Shown: in pieces, positions 43,903 to 52,980 of the stretch
How the letters are laid out: each line of letters begins with the position of its first letter
How positions within the stretch are numbered: the first letter of the stretch is position 1
From: Sphingomonas zeae
GTDB lineage: Bacteria; Pseudomonadota; Alphaproteobacteria; Sphingomonadales; Sphingomonadaceae
Length of the DNA stretch: 64,000 bases
Reading direction: 5' to 3'
NCBI RefSeq assembly: GCF_014197135.1
Contig: NZ_JACIFA010000001.1
Location: forward strand, 248,001 to 312,000
Made by a program: the position numbers and the translations under genes
The notes under the pieces: model-generated
Database searches by the model: none
What the model was told of the DNA's origin: nothing
The model's input: the letters and a program-made list of their open reading frames with translations, nothing else

Positions 43903-44809
43903 ATAGGGACGACCCCACAACCGCACAGGCCAGCGCCATCAGCAAACCGGCGAAACGGTTCGACCGGAACCGGTACAGCGCGCCTGCGCCGTCATCGGGC
44001 TTCAGCGTTGCCACCTGCCAACCCAGATGCAGCGCCACCGGCACCAGCGCCGCGACCGCCAGCATATCCGGCCGCACCAGCCAGATCGCCCCCGCCCAGC
44101 ACAGCACGGCCCCGAGATAGAAGGCACCCACCCCCGGCCTCACATACGCGCCCATGCGCAGCGCCGAGGATCGCACCCCGATCAGCGCATCGTCCTCCCG
44201 GTCCTGCAGCGCATAGATGGTGTCGTACCCAATCACCCAGGCGATCGACCCCGCGTAAAGCAGCCAGAGCGGCGCGGAGAGTTCGCCCGCCACCTCGGCC
44301 CAGCCCACCAGCGCGGCCCAGCTGAACACCATGCCCAGCCATGCCTGCGGCCACCAGGTAATCCGCTTCATGAAGGGGTAGGCGGCGACCGGGGCCAGGC
44401 TGGCCACCGCGACGATCGCGGCGAGCGGGCGAAGCTGCACCAGGACGATCAGACCGATCAGGGACAGCGCGCCCAGCCAGATCGCGGCCAGCTTCACGGA
44501 CACCAACCCCGAGGGGATGGGCCGCGCCCGCGTCCGGGCCACCTGGGCGTCCAGATCCCGGTCGACGATGTCGTTGAACACGCACCCTGCGCCGCGCATC
44601 GCGATCGAGCCGAGCAGGAACCACAGAATCAACGGCCAGCGGGCCGGCAATCCGCCCGCCAGCGCGATGGCCCAGGCGCCTGGCCAGAACAGCAGCCACC
44701 AGCCTATCGGCCGGTCGAACCGCGCCAGCAGCGCCAGTCCGCGTGCACGGGGGGGCAGGCGTCCGGCCAGGCCCTTGTGTTCGCTATCGGGTACGATCTC
44801 GATCGTCAT
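43901..44809 (-). CDS. ubiA: 4-hydroxybenzoate polyprenyltransferase
   Basis: 302 residues, about eight or nine helices. Attaches the polyprenyl tail to 4-hydroxybenzoate in ubiquinone synthesis. The two Mg-diphosphate motifs are NDIVDRDLD and YALQDREDD. RPIGWWLLFWPG at the N-terminus is typical. The ATG at 44809 (MTIEIVPDSEH) is preferred over one 36 bases upstream. Confidence 0.94.
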   Translation of the reverse strand: MTIEIVPDSEHKGLAGRLPPRARGLALLARFDRPIGWWLLFWPGAWAIALAGGLPARWPLILWFLLGSIAMRGAGCVFNDIVDRDLDAQVARTRARPIPSGLVSVKLAAIWLGALSLIGLIVLVQLRPLAAIVAVASLAPVAAYPFMKRITWWPQAWLGMVFSWAALVGWAEVAGELSAPLWLLYAGSIAWVIGYDTIYALQDREDDALIGVRSSALRMGAYVRPGVGAFYLGAVLCWAGAIWLVRPDMLAVAALVPVALHLGWQVATLKPDDGAGALYRFRSNRFAGLLMALACAVVGSSL

Positions 44810-44896
44810 GCCGCTTCGGGTATGGGCGCGAGCGGTGGCGCGCAAGCCCGTTCGCGGTTATCGTCTCCTCGTGACTTCCCCAGCATATCCTGTTCG

Positions 44897-45043
44897 ATGA
44901 TCGGCCTGTCGGTCGCGGTCGGCCGTTTCGTCGAGGCATTGTTCTGGGCCATTTTGCGCGTGGCGGGGATGGTCGGGGGCGTGGTGCTGCTCGTTGGCCT
45001 CGTGCTCGGCGTGACGTGGTGGGTGATCCGGCGCCGACGATAA
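44897..45043 (+). CDS. Possible 48-residue membrane peptide
   Basis: Open frame MIGLSVAVGRFVEALFWAI onward, with one or two hydrophobic helices and a basic end (WWVIRRRR). It lies in the divergent gap beyond ubiA and lacks a strong ribosome site (weak CCTGTT context). Could be a real small gene, but nothing identifies a function. Confidence 0.4.
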   Translation: MIGLSVAVGRFVEALFWAILRVAGMVGGVVLLVGLVLGVTWWVIRRRR

Positions 45044-45056
45044 GGGGGCAACGGTG

Positions 45057-45241
45057 ATGATCGTGCGAGTGCGATCGGTGCCGATGCACAGGGCAAGGCG
45101 CTGTGGGCGATCGAGGCGCGCCCGCTCGCGCATGGCCTGCACGCTCTGGGCCTGATGGAGGTCAGCGAGGGCCTGGGGCCGTCGGCATCCGACAATCGGC
45201 AGGTCTATGTCGCGATCTGGAAGCGCCCACCGCCGGGCTGA
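45057..45241 (+). pseudogene. Frameshifted small gene remnant
   Basis: An ATG at 45057 follows AGGGGG at good spacing and reads MIVRVR; shortly after, the coherent reading moves to another frame and continues as IGADAQGKALWAIEARP and then SDNRQVYVAIWKRPPPG, ending at TGA 45239. That second frame has no start codon of its own and reaches back to a stop at 45041. The most economical view is a gene of about 60 residues with a one- or two-base lesion around 45065-45080. Family not recognised; a sequencing error is possible. Confidence 0.5.
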
Positions 45242-45258
45242 CCCCCGTCGCCGCATCG

Positions 45259-46014
45259 CTATCTTTGCAGTCGCCCATCCTCCAGCGCCGCCATCTCGAA
45301 CGGAAACAGGATGTCGGAGTCTGGCGCCTTCACGCCGTCCGCGATGTCGGCAGGGGCGATGTCGTGAAGGATGTGGCGGATGATCGCGATCCGCGCATCC
45401 CGCTTGTCGTCGGCACGCACGATATGCCACGGCGCGAAGGGGGTGTGGGTGCGGGTGAGCATCGTGTCGCGCGCCGCCGAATAATCGGTCCATTTGGCCT
45501 GCGCGACCTTGTCCATGTCGGAGACTTTCAGCGCCTTCAGCGGATCGGTGCGTCGCGCCTCCAGTCGTTTTTCCTGTTCCGCCATCGAGATGTCGAGCCA
45601 GATCTTGACCAGCCGGATGCCGCTTTCGACCAGCATCCGTTCAAAATCGGGGGCGTCGCGCAGGAACGCCTCCTGCTCGGCGGCGGTGGAGAAGCCCATG
45701 ACGACTTCCACCCCCGCGCGGTTATACCAGCTGCGGTTGAAGATCACGATCTCGCCCGCGGCGGGCAGATGGGCGACGTAGCGCTGGAAATACCATTGCG
45801 TGCGTTCGCGGTCAGATGGCTTGGGCAGCGCCACGACACGGGTAGCGCGGACCGAGAGATGTTCGGTGATTCGCTTGATCGTCCCGTCCTTGCCCGCCCC
45901 GTCGCGGCCCTCCAGCACGATGACGACCCGCTCGTCGGAGCCCGCCATCGCCATCTGGGTGCGGACCAGCGCCAGCTGCAGCGCCTCCAACTCCTCATGA
46001 TAATGTTTCGCCAT
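45259..46014 (-). CDS. ppk2: Polyphosphate kinase 2 family protein
   Basis: 251 residues. Uses polyphosphate to phosphorylate nucleotides (or the reverse). Walker A LEGRDGAGKDGTIKRI at about 34-49, lid and Walker B in VIFNRSWYNRAGVE, and KIWLDISMAEQEKRL are diagnostic of PPK2. The ATG at 46014 has GGAGG upstream. One-domain form; whether it prefers GDP, ADP or AMP is not readable here. Confidence 0.92.
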   Translation of the reverse strand: MAKHYHEELEALQLALVRTQMAMAGSDERVVIVLEGRDGAGKDGTIKRITEHLSVRATRVVALPKPSDRERTQWYFQRYVAHLPAAGEIVIFNRSWYNRAGVEVVMGFSTAAEQEAFLRDAPDFERMLVESGIRLVKIWLDISMAEQEKRLEARRTDPLKALKVSDMDKVAQAKWTDYSAARDTMLTRTHTPFAPWHIVRADDKRDARIAIIRHILHDIAPADIADGVKAPDSDILFPFEMAALEDGRLQR

Positions 46015-46089
46015 TGTCACCTCCTGCGCCCGAAAACGCACGGCTCGGCAAAAGTGGCATGGGCGACCCTAGCCGTGTAAGCGAAGGCC

Positions 46090-46833
46090 ATGCCCGCTAC
46101 CCCCGCCTGGCCGCCACAATCCACGCCCCGCCTGTTCGTCGACCGGATGCTGGGCGAAGGACCGATCCGCATCGACGGCCCGGCCGCGCATTATCTGGTG
46201 TCGGTGATGCGCACCAGGATCGGCGATCCGGTCAAGTTGTTCGACGACCGCAGCGGGGAGTGGCTCGCCGTCGCCGCGTCTGTGGGCAAGCGCGACCTGA
46301 CCCTCGACGTGACGGAACGGCTGCGTGAGCGTGAGGCGGTGCCGGACCTGTGGCTTTGCGCCGCGCCGCTGAAGAAGGGCCGGGTCGACTGGCTGGCGGA
46401 GAAGGCGTGCGAGCTGGGCGTCGCGCGGCTGGTGCCGGTCGTCACCCGCCGCACCGTCGTCGACAAGCCCAATACCGAGCGATTGCGCGCGCACATGATC
46501 GAGGCGGCCGAGCAATGCGGCCGCACCGCGCTTCCGCAAGTCGCCGAGCCGGTGAAGCTGACCGCGCTGCTCCGCGACTGGTCGCCCGAGCGCGCGCTGT
46601 TCTTCGCTGACGAGACGGGCGGTGCGCCCGCGCTAACGGCGATGGCCGCGCATCGCGGCCCGGCGGCGATCCTGATCGGGCCGGAGGGCGGCTTCGATGC
46701 AGAGGAGCGCGAGGCGATCCGCGCGCACCCCGCCGCCATCGGCATCGGGCTCGGCCCCCGTATCCTGCGTGCCGACACGGCGGCGGCGGCGGCGGTCTCG
46801 CTGTGGATGGCGGCGGCGGGCGACTGGGGTTGA
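46090..46833 (+). CDS. rsmE: 16S rRNA m3U1498 methyltransferase
   Basis: 247 residues, SPOUT-class (knotted) SAM enzyme. PRLFVDRMLGEG at the N-terminus starts the PUA-like domain; AAPLKKGRVDWLAEKACELG, LIGPEGGFDAEE and LGPRILRADTAAAAA are the family signatures. Methylates U1498 in the small subunit rRNA. Upstream of gshA on the same strand. Confidence 0.95.
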   Translation: MPATPAWPPQSTPRLFVDRMLGEGPIRIDGPAAHYLVSVMRTRIGDPVKLFDDRSGEWLAVAASVGKRDLTLDVTERLREREAVPDLWLCAAPLKKGRVDWLAEKACELGVARLVPVVTRRTVVDKPNTERLRAHMIEAAEQCGRTALPQVAEPVKLTALLRDWSPERALFFADETGGAPALTAMAAHRGPAAILIGPEGGFDAEEREAIRAHPAAIGIGLGPRILRADTAAAAAVSLWMAAAGDWG

Positions 46834-46878
46834 TTCACCCTATGGCGTACAGCCTCGCGCCCGCGTAAGGCGCGGTTC

Positions 46879-48252
46879 ATGAGCACCAAGACCGCGAGCA
46901 CCGCCAAGGGCGCCATCATCGAGTCCCGCGACCAGTTGATCGCCAGCTTCGCGCGCGGCGAAAAATCCAGCGATCACTGGCGGATAGGCACCGAGCACGA
47001 GAAATTCGTCTATGCGCTGGGCGACCATCACGCGCCCTCCTACGACGAAGCCTCGGGCATTCGCGCGCTGCTGGGCGAGTTGACCCAATATGGCTGGGAA
47101 CCGGTCATGGAGAGCGGCAATGTCATCGCGCTGACCGGCGCGGATGGTTCGATCAGCCTGGAGCCCGCCGGACAGTTCGAGCTGTCGGGCGCGCCGCTCG
47201 ACAATCTGCACCAGACCTGCGCCGAGACGGGACGCCATCTGCAACAGGTGAAGGCGGCGGGCGACAAGCTGGGCGTCGGCTTCCTGGGTCTGGGCATGTG
47301 GCCCGACAAGACCCGCGCCGAGCTGCCGATCATGCCCAAGGGGCGCTATGCGATCATGCTGCGCCACATGCCGCGCGTCGGAACGCTTGGCCTCGACATG
47401 ATGCTGCGGACATCGACGATCCAGGTGAATCTGGATTATGCCTCCGAAGCCGACATGGTGAAGAAATTCCGGGTCGGCCTGGCGCTGCAACCGCTGGCGA
47501 CCGCTTTGTTCGCCAACTCGCCCTTCACCGAGGGCAAGCCCAACGGCATGTTGTCCTTCCGCAGCCATATCTGGTCGGACACCGATCCCGCGCGCACCGG
47601 CATGTTGCCCTTCGTGTTCGAGGACGGGTTCGGATATGAACGCTATGCCGACTATGCGCTCGATGTGCCGATGTATTTCGTCTACCGCGACGGCAAATAT
47701 ATCGACGCGGCGGGGCTGTCGTTCCGCGACTTCCTGAAGGGCGAGCTGTCGGTCCTGCCGGGCGAGCTGCCGACGATCGACGATTGGAACGATCACCTGT
47801 CGACTGCCTTCCCCGAGGTGCGGCTCAAGACCTTCCTAGAAATGCGCGGTGCCGATGGCGGGCCGTGGAGCCGCATCTGTGCGCTGCCTGCGCTCTGGGT
47901 CGGGTTGCTGTACGACAATGGCGCGCTCGATGCGGCGTGGGATCTGGTCAAGGGCTGGTCGCTGACCGAGCGACAGGCACTGCGCGACTCGGTGCCGGAG
48001 CTGGCGCTGGATGCGCCGTTGCCCGGCGGCGGGCGGCTGCGCGACATTGCGGGCGAGGTGCTCGACATCGCCCATGCGGGACTTGCGGCGCGGGCGCGGC
48101 TGAACGGGGCGGGGGATAACGAAACCGGCTTTCTCGACCCGCTGCGCGAGATCGTGCGGTCGGGCAAGGTGCCCGCGCAGGTGCTGCTCGACCGCTATCA
48201 TGGCGAATGGGGTGGCGACATCTCACGGGTGTATGGCGAGGCGAGTTTCTGA
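46879..48252 (+). CDS. gshA: Glutamate-cysteine ligase (plant/alphaproteobacterial type)
   Basis: 457 residues. First step of glutathione synthesis. Family GCS2: WRIGTEHEKFVY at about 34-45, GSISLEPAGQFELSGAPL, MLRTSTIQVNLDYASE and ANSPFTEGKPNG. Comparable in size to the redox-regulated plant enzymes. Probably co-transcribed with rsmE (45-base gap). Confidence 0.95.
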   Translation: MSTKTASTAKGAIIESRDQLIASFARGEKSSDHWRIGTEHEKFVYALGDHHAPSYDEASGIRALLGELTQYGWEPVMESGNVIALTGADGSISLEPAGQFELSGAPLDNLHQTCAETGRHLQQVKAAGDKLGVGFLGLGMWPDKTRAELPIMPKGRYAIMLRHMPRVGTLGLDMMLRTSTIQVNLDYASEADMVKKFRVGLALQPLATALFANSPFTEGKPNGMLSFRSHIWSDTDPARTGMLPFVFEDGFGYERYADYALDVPMYFVYRDGKYIDAAGLSFRDFLKGELSVLPGELPTIDDWNDHLSTAFPEVRLKTFLEMRGADGGPWSRICALPALWVGLLYDNGALDAAWDLVKGWSLTERQALRDSVPELALDAPLPGGGRLRDIAGEVLDIAHAGLAARARLNGAGDNETGFLDPLREIVRSGKVPAQVLLDRYHGEWGGDISRVYGEASF

Positions 48253-48266
48253 GCGTGGGGCGTAAG

Positions 48267-48299
48267 CTTCGACGATGCTCGGCCTGAGCGACGTCGAAG
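48267..48299. repeat. Short palindrome with CTTCGAC ends
   Basis: CTTCGAC (48267-48273) and GTCGAAG (48293-48299) enclose GCTCGGCCTGAGC. This resembles a dispersed palindrome common in alphaproteobacterial genomes. Lies between convergent gshA and the next gene. Confidence 0.7.
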
Positions 48300-48308
48300 G
48301 CCAGGGGC

Positions 48309-49580
48309 TCACCTTCGCCCCATCACCCACCGAAAGAACCGCGGCACCAACCCGTGCCGCGTCATCCAGTCGGAATAGTCCCGATACGCCGGATCGGCCG
48401 ACAGATGCCGCTCCTCCGTCTTCGCCCGCCAGTAATAGATTCCGCTGACCACCCCCAGCAGCAACGTGCTCCGCGCCGCGTCCACCCAGGTCCCCGTCGA
48501 CAGGAGCGGGATCGTCGCGATCCACCAGAAGATGTTCTTCGACAGATAGGCCGGGTGCCGCGACACCGCATAAGGCCCGTGGGTCAGGATGCCTCGGTGG
48601 GTCAGGTTGGAAAAGCGGATGCCGAACGCCACGGTCGACCAGGCATAGATGGCGGTCAGCCCGACCAGGACCGCCCCGATCCCGGCCAGCACCACCGGAT
48701 GCCCGGCAAACCAATAGCTCCACTCGGCGGTCCCCGGCCGATAGTTGAGCGGGCCATTATCGCCCATCAGGATGGTCGGCGGGTAACAGATCAGCGCCGC
48801 CGCCCAGGCTGCCGCATAGGGATTGGCCGAACGGATATGCGCATCCAGCGGCCGCATGGTCAGCATGTAACCGATCGTCGCAAAGGCGACGTCGATCAGG
48901 AACATCAGCGTAATCAGCCAGTTGGCCAGCGCCACCGGATCGTGCAGCGCGGCGTTCAGGTCGGTCCGCACGAACATCCCGAACCCGCCCGGCACCACGC
49001 CCAGCATGAAGGGCAGGAAGAACGCCTTGACCGCCCAAGATCGCAGATGCGCGTAGATCGCCTCCCGATCGACCCCCGGCTGTCCGGTCAGCCATGCGCC
49101 CAGCATCCAGGCCCCGTCCTTCGGCTCGACCAGCCGCCGGTCGAGCCAGATCACATAAGGAATGGACAGCAGGAACAGTAACGGCGCGATCCAGCCCAGG
49201 CACCACATGGCAAAGGCGAAAATCCCCTGCCAGTAAAAGCGCCCCGTCGCGAAGATCAGCGCGATCCCGCCGAACGTCGCCCATAGCCCGGCGAGCTTGG
49301 TCAGGCTGATGTCCAGCGTCTCGCGTGCGGGGCGCGGGTTGGCCCAGTCGATCCCGGTCGAGGCATGGCGATGCACCTTGTCGACCAGCACCGACCAGAG
49401 CAGCATCGGCACCCCGGCGCAGACCAGATGCAGCAGCGCCGCATAAGGCCCGTCGAGATGATGCCACCGCGCATAGCCGATCCAGCTCAGCGAACCCGCA
49501 AGCCCGGCCAGCCCGACGCCCTGGCTGACGGCGGAGCGAGGACGCGGCGGGCGCGGGACGTGCGGGGCGGAATCGGCCAT
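48309..49580 (-). CDS. ICMT-like integral membrane methyltransferase
   Basis: 423 residues with about ten hydrophobic segments. The C-terminal ~110 residues match the isoprenylcysteine carboxyl methyltransferase / phospholipid methyltransferase pattern: RFSNLTHRGILTHGPYAVSRHPAYLSKN and then EERHLSADPAYRDYSDW. Substrate in bacteria is unknown; candidates are a lipid or an exported protein end. Longer than usual bacterial ICMT-like proteins (about 180-250), owing to a large hydrophobic N-terminal part. Confidence 0.82.
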   Translation of the reverse strand: MADSAPHVPRPPRPRSAVSQGVGLAGLAGSLSWIGYARWHHLDGPYAALLHLVCAGVPMLLWSVLVDKVHRHASTGIDWANPRPARETLDISLTKLAGLWATFGGIALIFATGRFYWQGIFAFAMWCLGWIAPLLFLLSIPYVIWLDRRLVEPKDGAWMLGAWLTGQPGVDREAIYAHLRSWAVKAFFLPFMLGVVPGGFGMFVRTDLNAALHDPVALANWLITLMFLIDVAFATIGYMLTMRPLDAHIRSANPYAAAWAAALICYPPTILMGDNGPLNYRPGTAEWSYWFAGHPVVLAGIGAVLVGLTAIYAWSTVAFGIRFSNLTHRGILTHGPYAVSRHPAYLSKNIFWWIATIPLLSTGTWVDAARSTLLLGVVSGIYYWRAKTEERHLSADPAYRDYSDWMTRHGLVPRFFRWVMGRR

Positions 49581-49662
49581 CAGGTGCGGGCTTTAGCGCA
49601 ATTCGGTAAGCAAGGCGTTAGGGCGGAGGCATTCAACGATCCCCCTCCGTTTCGGGGAGGGG

Positions 49663-50115
49663 CTATTCGCTCTTCACCGCCAGAATCAGCTCGACCTCCT
49701 CGGCGGTGATGCCGAACGCTGCGGCCAGTCCGGAGAGCGACGCGCCCCGCTTGGACAATTCGCGAATCCGCCCTTCATCGACCACCGTGGCATAACCGCG
49801 CGTGTCGCGCTGTTCGCGAACCACATCCTTGCGGCCAGAGCTACGGTGCCGTTTGGCGGCGGCGGCATGGGGGTCCCTGGCGGCGGCGGCCTCCTCGGCC
49901 TCGCGACGGGCATTGCGCTCGGCTTCGCGGGCGGTCGTCTCGCGCTCGCGCAGTGCGGCACGCGCCTCCATCCGCCCGGCCATCAACGTGGCCCGCTCGC
50001 CCGCCCGCGCCTCGCGCGCCTTGGCCCGCGCGGCGGCACGTTCCTCCAAACTGTCATTCGTCCGGACGCGCAGTCCGCCGCGCGGCGGCGTCACGCCCCA
50101 GCTGTCATCGACCAT
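49663..50115 (-). CDS. Coiled-coil protein with HTH-like end, unknown function
   Basis: 150 residues from the ATG at 50115 (MVDDSWGVTPPRGG). Residues about 30-95 are an alanine/arginine/glutamate-rich helix (RAAARAKAREARAGER), likely a coiled coil. The last 35 (ELSKRGASLSGLAAAFGITAEEVELIL) resemble a helix-turn-helix of the sigma-70-region-4 or resolvase type. The open frame continues to 50208, where the composition changes. Function unknown; a nucleic-acid-binding role is inference. Confidence 0.65.
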   Translation of the reverse strand: MVDDSWGVTPPRGGLRVRTNDSLEERAAARAKAREARAGERATLMAGRMEARAALRERETTAREAERNARREAEEAAAARDPHAAAAKRHRSSGRKDVVREQRDTRGYATVVDEGRIRELSKRGASLSGLAAAFGITAEEVELILAVKSE

Positions 50116-50259
50116 GTCTTGCCCCAAATTCGGAGGCCGCCGTCTATAACGCGTCGCCGGCCGCCGCCAGGGGGCGGGGGCTCTTTCGAAACCGACGGCG
50201 ATTGGCAACCAGCGGGCGATCTGCTTGTTATTGATCCAGAATAGAAAGGGAGGATAGCG

Positions 50260-50472
50260 ATGAACCCGATGCTCGACCCCGAACTCATGGAGTTCATGGA
50301 TGACGAGTCGCTCTTACTGGCCTTCGCGATGGCGAGCGCCGAACCCGACGGCGGTGACGCCGAAGTGATCCGGGCCGAGATGACCCAGCGCGGCCTGCGG
50401 CCGATCGCGGCCATGCCGGGGCTGCTCGACGCGGCGCGCGGGGATGGGCGGAACGCCTCGCTGCGCCTTTAA
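50260..50472 (+). CDS. Small acidic protein, unknown function
   Basis: 70 residues. The ribosome site (GGGAGGATAGCG before ATG) is strong and typical of a real gene. Acidic first half (MLDPELMEFMDDES) followed by a more neutral tail. No motif recognised. Confidence 0.65.
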   Translation: MNPMLDPELMEFMDDESLLLAFAMASAEPDGGDAEVIRAEMTQRGLRPIAAMPGLLDAARGDGRNASLRL

Positions 50473-50517
50473 CCCGAAGCCACATGACTAGACAGCCATC
50501 GCCACGGAGGCCGAATC

Positions 50518-50672
50518 ATAGGCAAATTACAGCGTTATCAGAAGGTTGATCTGACGAAATTGAACGCGGAAACGCTTTGGGCCTTGAGCCTCCTATGTTT
50601 CGTCACAACCCAGCGTTCACGCTTGATGCGCTGACGAGCAAGGTCAACGAAGTGATGGCAACGAACGTCTAA
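50518..50672 (+). pseudogene. Small gene with lost start codon and frameshift
   Basis: After GGAGG and seven bases comes ATA where an ATG would be expected; the reading GKLQRYQKVDLTKLNAETLW is coherent for about 28 codons, then continues better in another frame from near 50595 as RHNPAFTLDALTSKVNEV, stopping at TAA 50670. Together this would be a protein of about 51 residues with two lesions. Not recognised. Base composition here is lower in GC than in neighbouring core genes. Confidence 0.4.
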
Positions 50673-50767
50673 AACTTCACCGCCATCGCATCAATTAATC
50701 GATTGCCACGCTTGCAACGCTTCAATCGTTATGCCGTAATTAGCCCGGCAATTTGAGGGGCTTGCAC

Positions 50768-51169
50768 ATGGTCGCTATCCGGCGCGGGGAGCCGCACGAC
50801 CTGCCGCGATTGATGGAATTCGACTGTTTTTCTGGCGACCGCATCAATGAGATTGTCGAAGGGCGGATGCTGGTGGCGGAGGTGGGCGCTACCGTCGTCG
50901 GCTACCTTGCCTGGCAACATGGTGGATGTATCGGCAAGGACTATGTCAACAAACTGGTTGTTGACGGTCGTTATAGGCGAAGGGGGATCGCCCAGGCGTT
51001 GACCCAGGCCCTCAGCACGACGCTAAGCGGGCGAGTCTATATATCTGCAGGGGCCGCCAACACGGCGGCGCTGTCACTCATCCATGGGACCGGCTGGACC
51101 CCCGCCGGGCGGATTGACGGGCTACTGCCACGGGATGAGCCGGAGCTGTTTTTCCGTCGAGACCTTTAG
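50768..51169 (+). CDS. GNAT-family acetyltransferase
   Basis: 133 residues. The acetyl-CoA loop is RYRRRGIAQALTQAL (Q/RxxGxG/A type) at about 73-87, preceded by the beta strand VNKLVVD. The ATG at 50768 follows GAGGGG. Substrate unknown. A TTG 15 bases upstream could also start it. Confidence 0.82.
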   Translation: MVAIRRGEPHDLPRLMEFDCFSGDRINEIVEGRMLVAEVGATVVGYLAWQHGGCIGKDYVNKLVVDGRYRRRGIAQALTQALSTTLSGRVYISAGAANTAALSLIHGTGWTPAGRIDGLLPRDEPELFFRRDL

Positions 51170-51231
51170 CCTAGCGCCATCGCCTAGGAGCGACGGCGCT
51201 GCTTGTATCGATCGGAGGCCAAGATCAGCAT

Positions 51232-51450
51232 CTAGCGTGCCCAGCTGCGCAGTGGTGTGCGCCGCACGGCACCCTTCAGCAGCTTGCGACCAAAGGCCGC
51301 CCGCATCGTCTCCGTGGCAATCATGTTCATCAAAACGACGCGTGTTCCGCCGGATGCCAAAGTCTCGATGGCGCTGACCGTGGCACCGTGACGGGCGCAC
51401 AGCTTGACGACTTCGGCTTCGGTTGCGTTGACATTGATCGCGCGGGACAT
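51232..51450 (-). CDS. Small conserved-looking protein, unknown function
   Basis: 72 residues with AGGAG before the ATG. MSRAINVNATEAEVVKLCAR onward predicts a compact beta-alpha fold with a basic C-terminus (RRTPLRSWAR). Not recognised. Confidence 0.6.
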   Translation of the reverse strand: MSRAINVNATEAEVVKLCARHGATVSAIETLASGGTRVVLMNMIATETMRAAFGRKLLKGAVRRTPLRSWAR

Positions 51451-51694
51451 GGCAGCTCCTCGTTAAAGCGGGAGCGCAAAGCCGTCTCTCAGCCGGGCCG
51501 ATGCTCAGTGTGGCAGCCCGATACTGTCAAAATGGGGATGAGGTCACATTCCCGCAAGTGGCATGGCGGGAGTCCGCATGACCGTCTTGCGCGGCGAACT
51601 ACGACACACCAACTATGCTGCAATGCACAATAGGATGTGTGCGGCAGGCATACCCTATCCGTTGTCCCGCCTCTGCCGAAAAAGGGGCACCCCT

Positions 51695-52777
51695 ATGCGC
51701 TCGATTTCCGACACGATCGCCCATCTTCGCGGCCTTGCAGGCTCCGTAGACCGGACGGCTCAGCAAGCCGCCCCTCTCACGCCGATAGATGATTTTGGCG
51801 ATAACCCCGGCGCTTTGCGGGGGTATTTGCATATTCCGCACGATCTGCCCGCCCATGCCCCGCTCGTCGTTGTGCTGCACGGGTGTACGCAGACCGCAGC
51901 CTCCTATGATCATGGCGCGGGTTGGTCGACCCTGGCGGACAGGTTCGGTTTCGCGCTCCTGTTCCCTGAACAGCAGCGTGCCAATAACCCCAATCTTTGT
52001 TTCAACTGGTTTTTGTCCGAGGATACGCGGCGGGGCGGCGGCGAGGTCGAATCGATCCGCGAGATGATTGTCGCTGTGGTCGAGCGCCATGAACTCGATC
52101 CGGCGCGGGTGTTCGTTACCGGCCTGTCGGCGGGTGGCGCGATGACATCCGCAATGTTGGCCTGTCATCCCGAGCTTTTCGCCGGGGGCGCTATCATAGC
52201 GGGGCTGCCGTTCGGCACCGCTCACAGCGTGCCGGAAGCGCTGGAGCGAATGCGCGGTCACGGCCACGATCGCGCCAGCCTGAGCGATCGGGTGCGAGCA
52301 GCGGCCGTGCATGGTGGGCCTTGGCCAACGGTCTCGATCTGGCATGGCACAGCAGATACCACGGTGAACCCGGTCAATGCCGGGCTGATCGTCGACCAGT
52401 GGCGCGGACTCCACCGCCTAGGCGAGCCGGACATAACGGAACGGATCGATGGTCACACCCGTCGCGCCTGGCGTGACCGGGCCGGACGCGCGGTGATCGA
52501 GGAGTATATGATCACGGGCATGGGACATGGGACGCCACTGGCTACCGATGGCGATGAAGCCTGCGGCGTGCCAGGGCCTCATATGCTCGGTGCCGGTATC
52601 TCCTCCACATATCGGATTGCCGCCGCATGGGGGATCGCACCTGCAGTGGCGCCGTCCCGACCCGTCGACACCGCTGCAACCGTACCGCAGCGACCCGCGC
52701 CGGCGCGGTCGTTGCGCTTCGATCCGACGACGACGATCAATGACGCACTGAGGGCGGCCGGGCTCATGAAGCCATGA
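51695..52777 (+). CDS. PHB-depolymerase-family esterase (alpha/beta hydrolase)
   Basis: 360 residues from the ATG at 51695. Alpha/beta hydrolase of the poly(3-hydroxybutyrate) depolymerase / feruloyl esterase (CE1, LpqC) group: oxyanion region VVVLHGCTQTAASYD, nucleophile serine in VTGLSAGGAMTSAM, acid in WHGTADTTVNP, histidine in TGMGHGTPL. No signal peptide, so either intracellular or not exported by the usual way. An open frame extends 44 residues upstream without homology. Longer C-terminal tail rich in proline and arginine. Confidence 0.88.
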   Translation: MRSISDTIAHLRGLAGSVDRTAQQAAPLTPIDDFGDNPGALRGYLHIPHDLPAHAPLVVVLHGCTQTAASYDHGAGWSTLADRFGFALLFPEQQRANNPNLCFNWFLSEDTRRGGGEVESIREMIVAVVERHELDPARVFVTGLSAGGAMTSAMLACHPELFAGGAIIAGLPFGTAHSVPEALERMRGHGHDRASLSDRVRAAAVHGGPWPTVSIWHGTADTTVNPVNAGLIVDQWRGLHRLGEPDITERIDGHTRRAWRDRAGRAVIEEYMITGMGHGTPLATDGDEACGVPGPHMLGAGISSTYRIAAAWGIAPAVAPSRPVDTAATVPQRPAPARSLRFDPTTTINDALRAAGLMKP

Positions 52778-52980
52778 CGCGGTGCCTCCGGTAAAGCACA
52801 CGTCGATCGCTATATCAGGGTGGTTCGCTTTCGTGACCGTCGCCTGCTGGTGGAGCAGGCAGATGAAACCTGCTTCCACGACTGGCGGAGCCAAAGGATT
52901 GATCCATCTGTTGAACGGCGATGGATGGGGAACGAAAAACCACTGCCGTCGAACGGGCTGACCATAAAATAAGCTCCGAG

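Noticed and set aside
44027..45043. 338-codon frame opposite ubiA
   Set aside because: Shadow of ubiA; only its last 49 codons lie in free space and are listed separately with low confidence.
52778..52980. Small open frame before the PAP2 gene (RFRDRRLLVEQADETC)
   Set aside because: Protein-like composition but no ribosome site, and it overlaps alternative PAP2 starts; evidence is too thin for a gene call.
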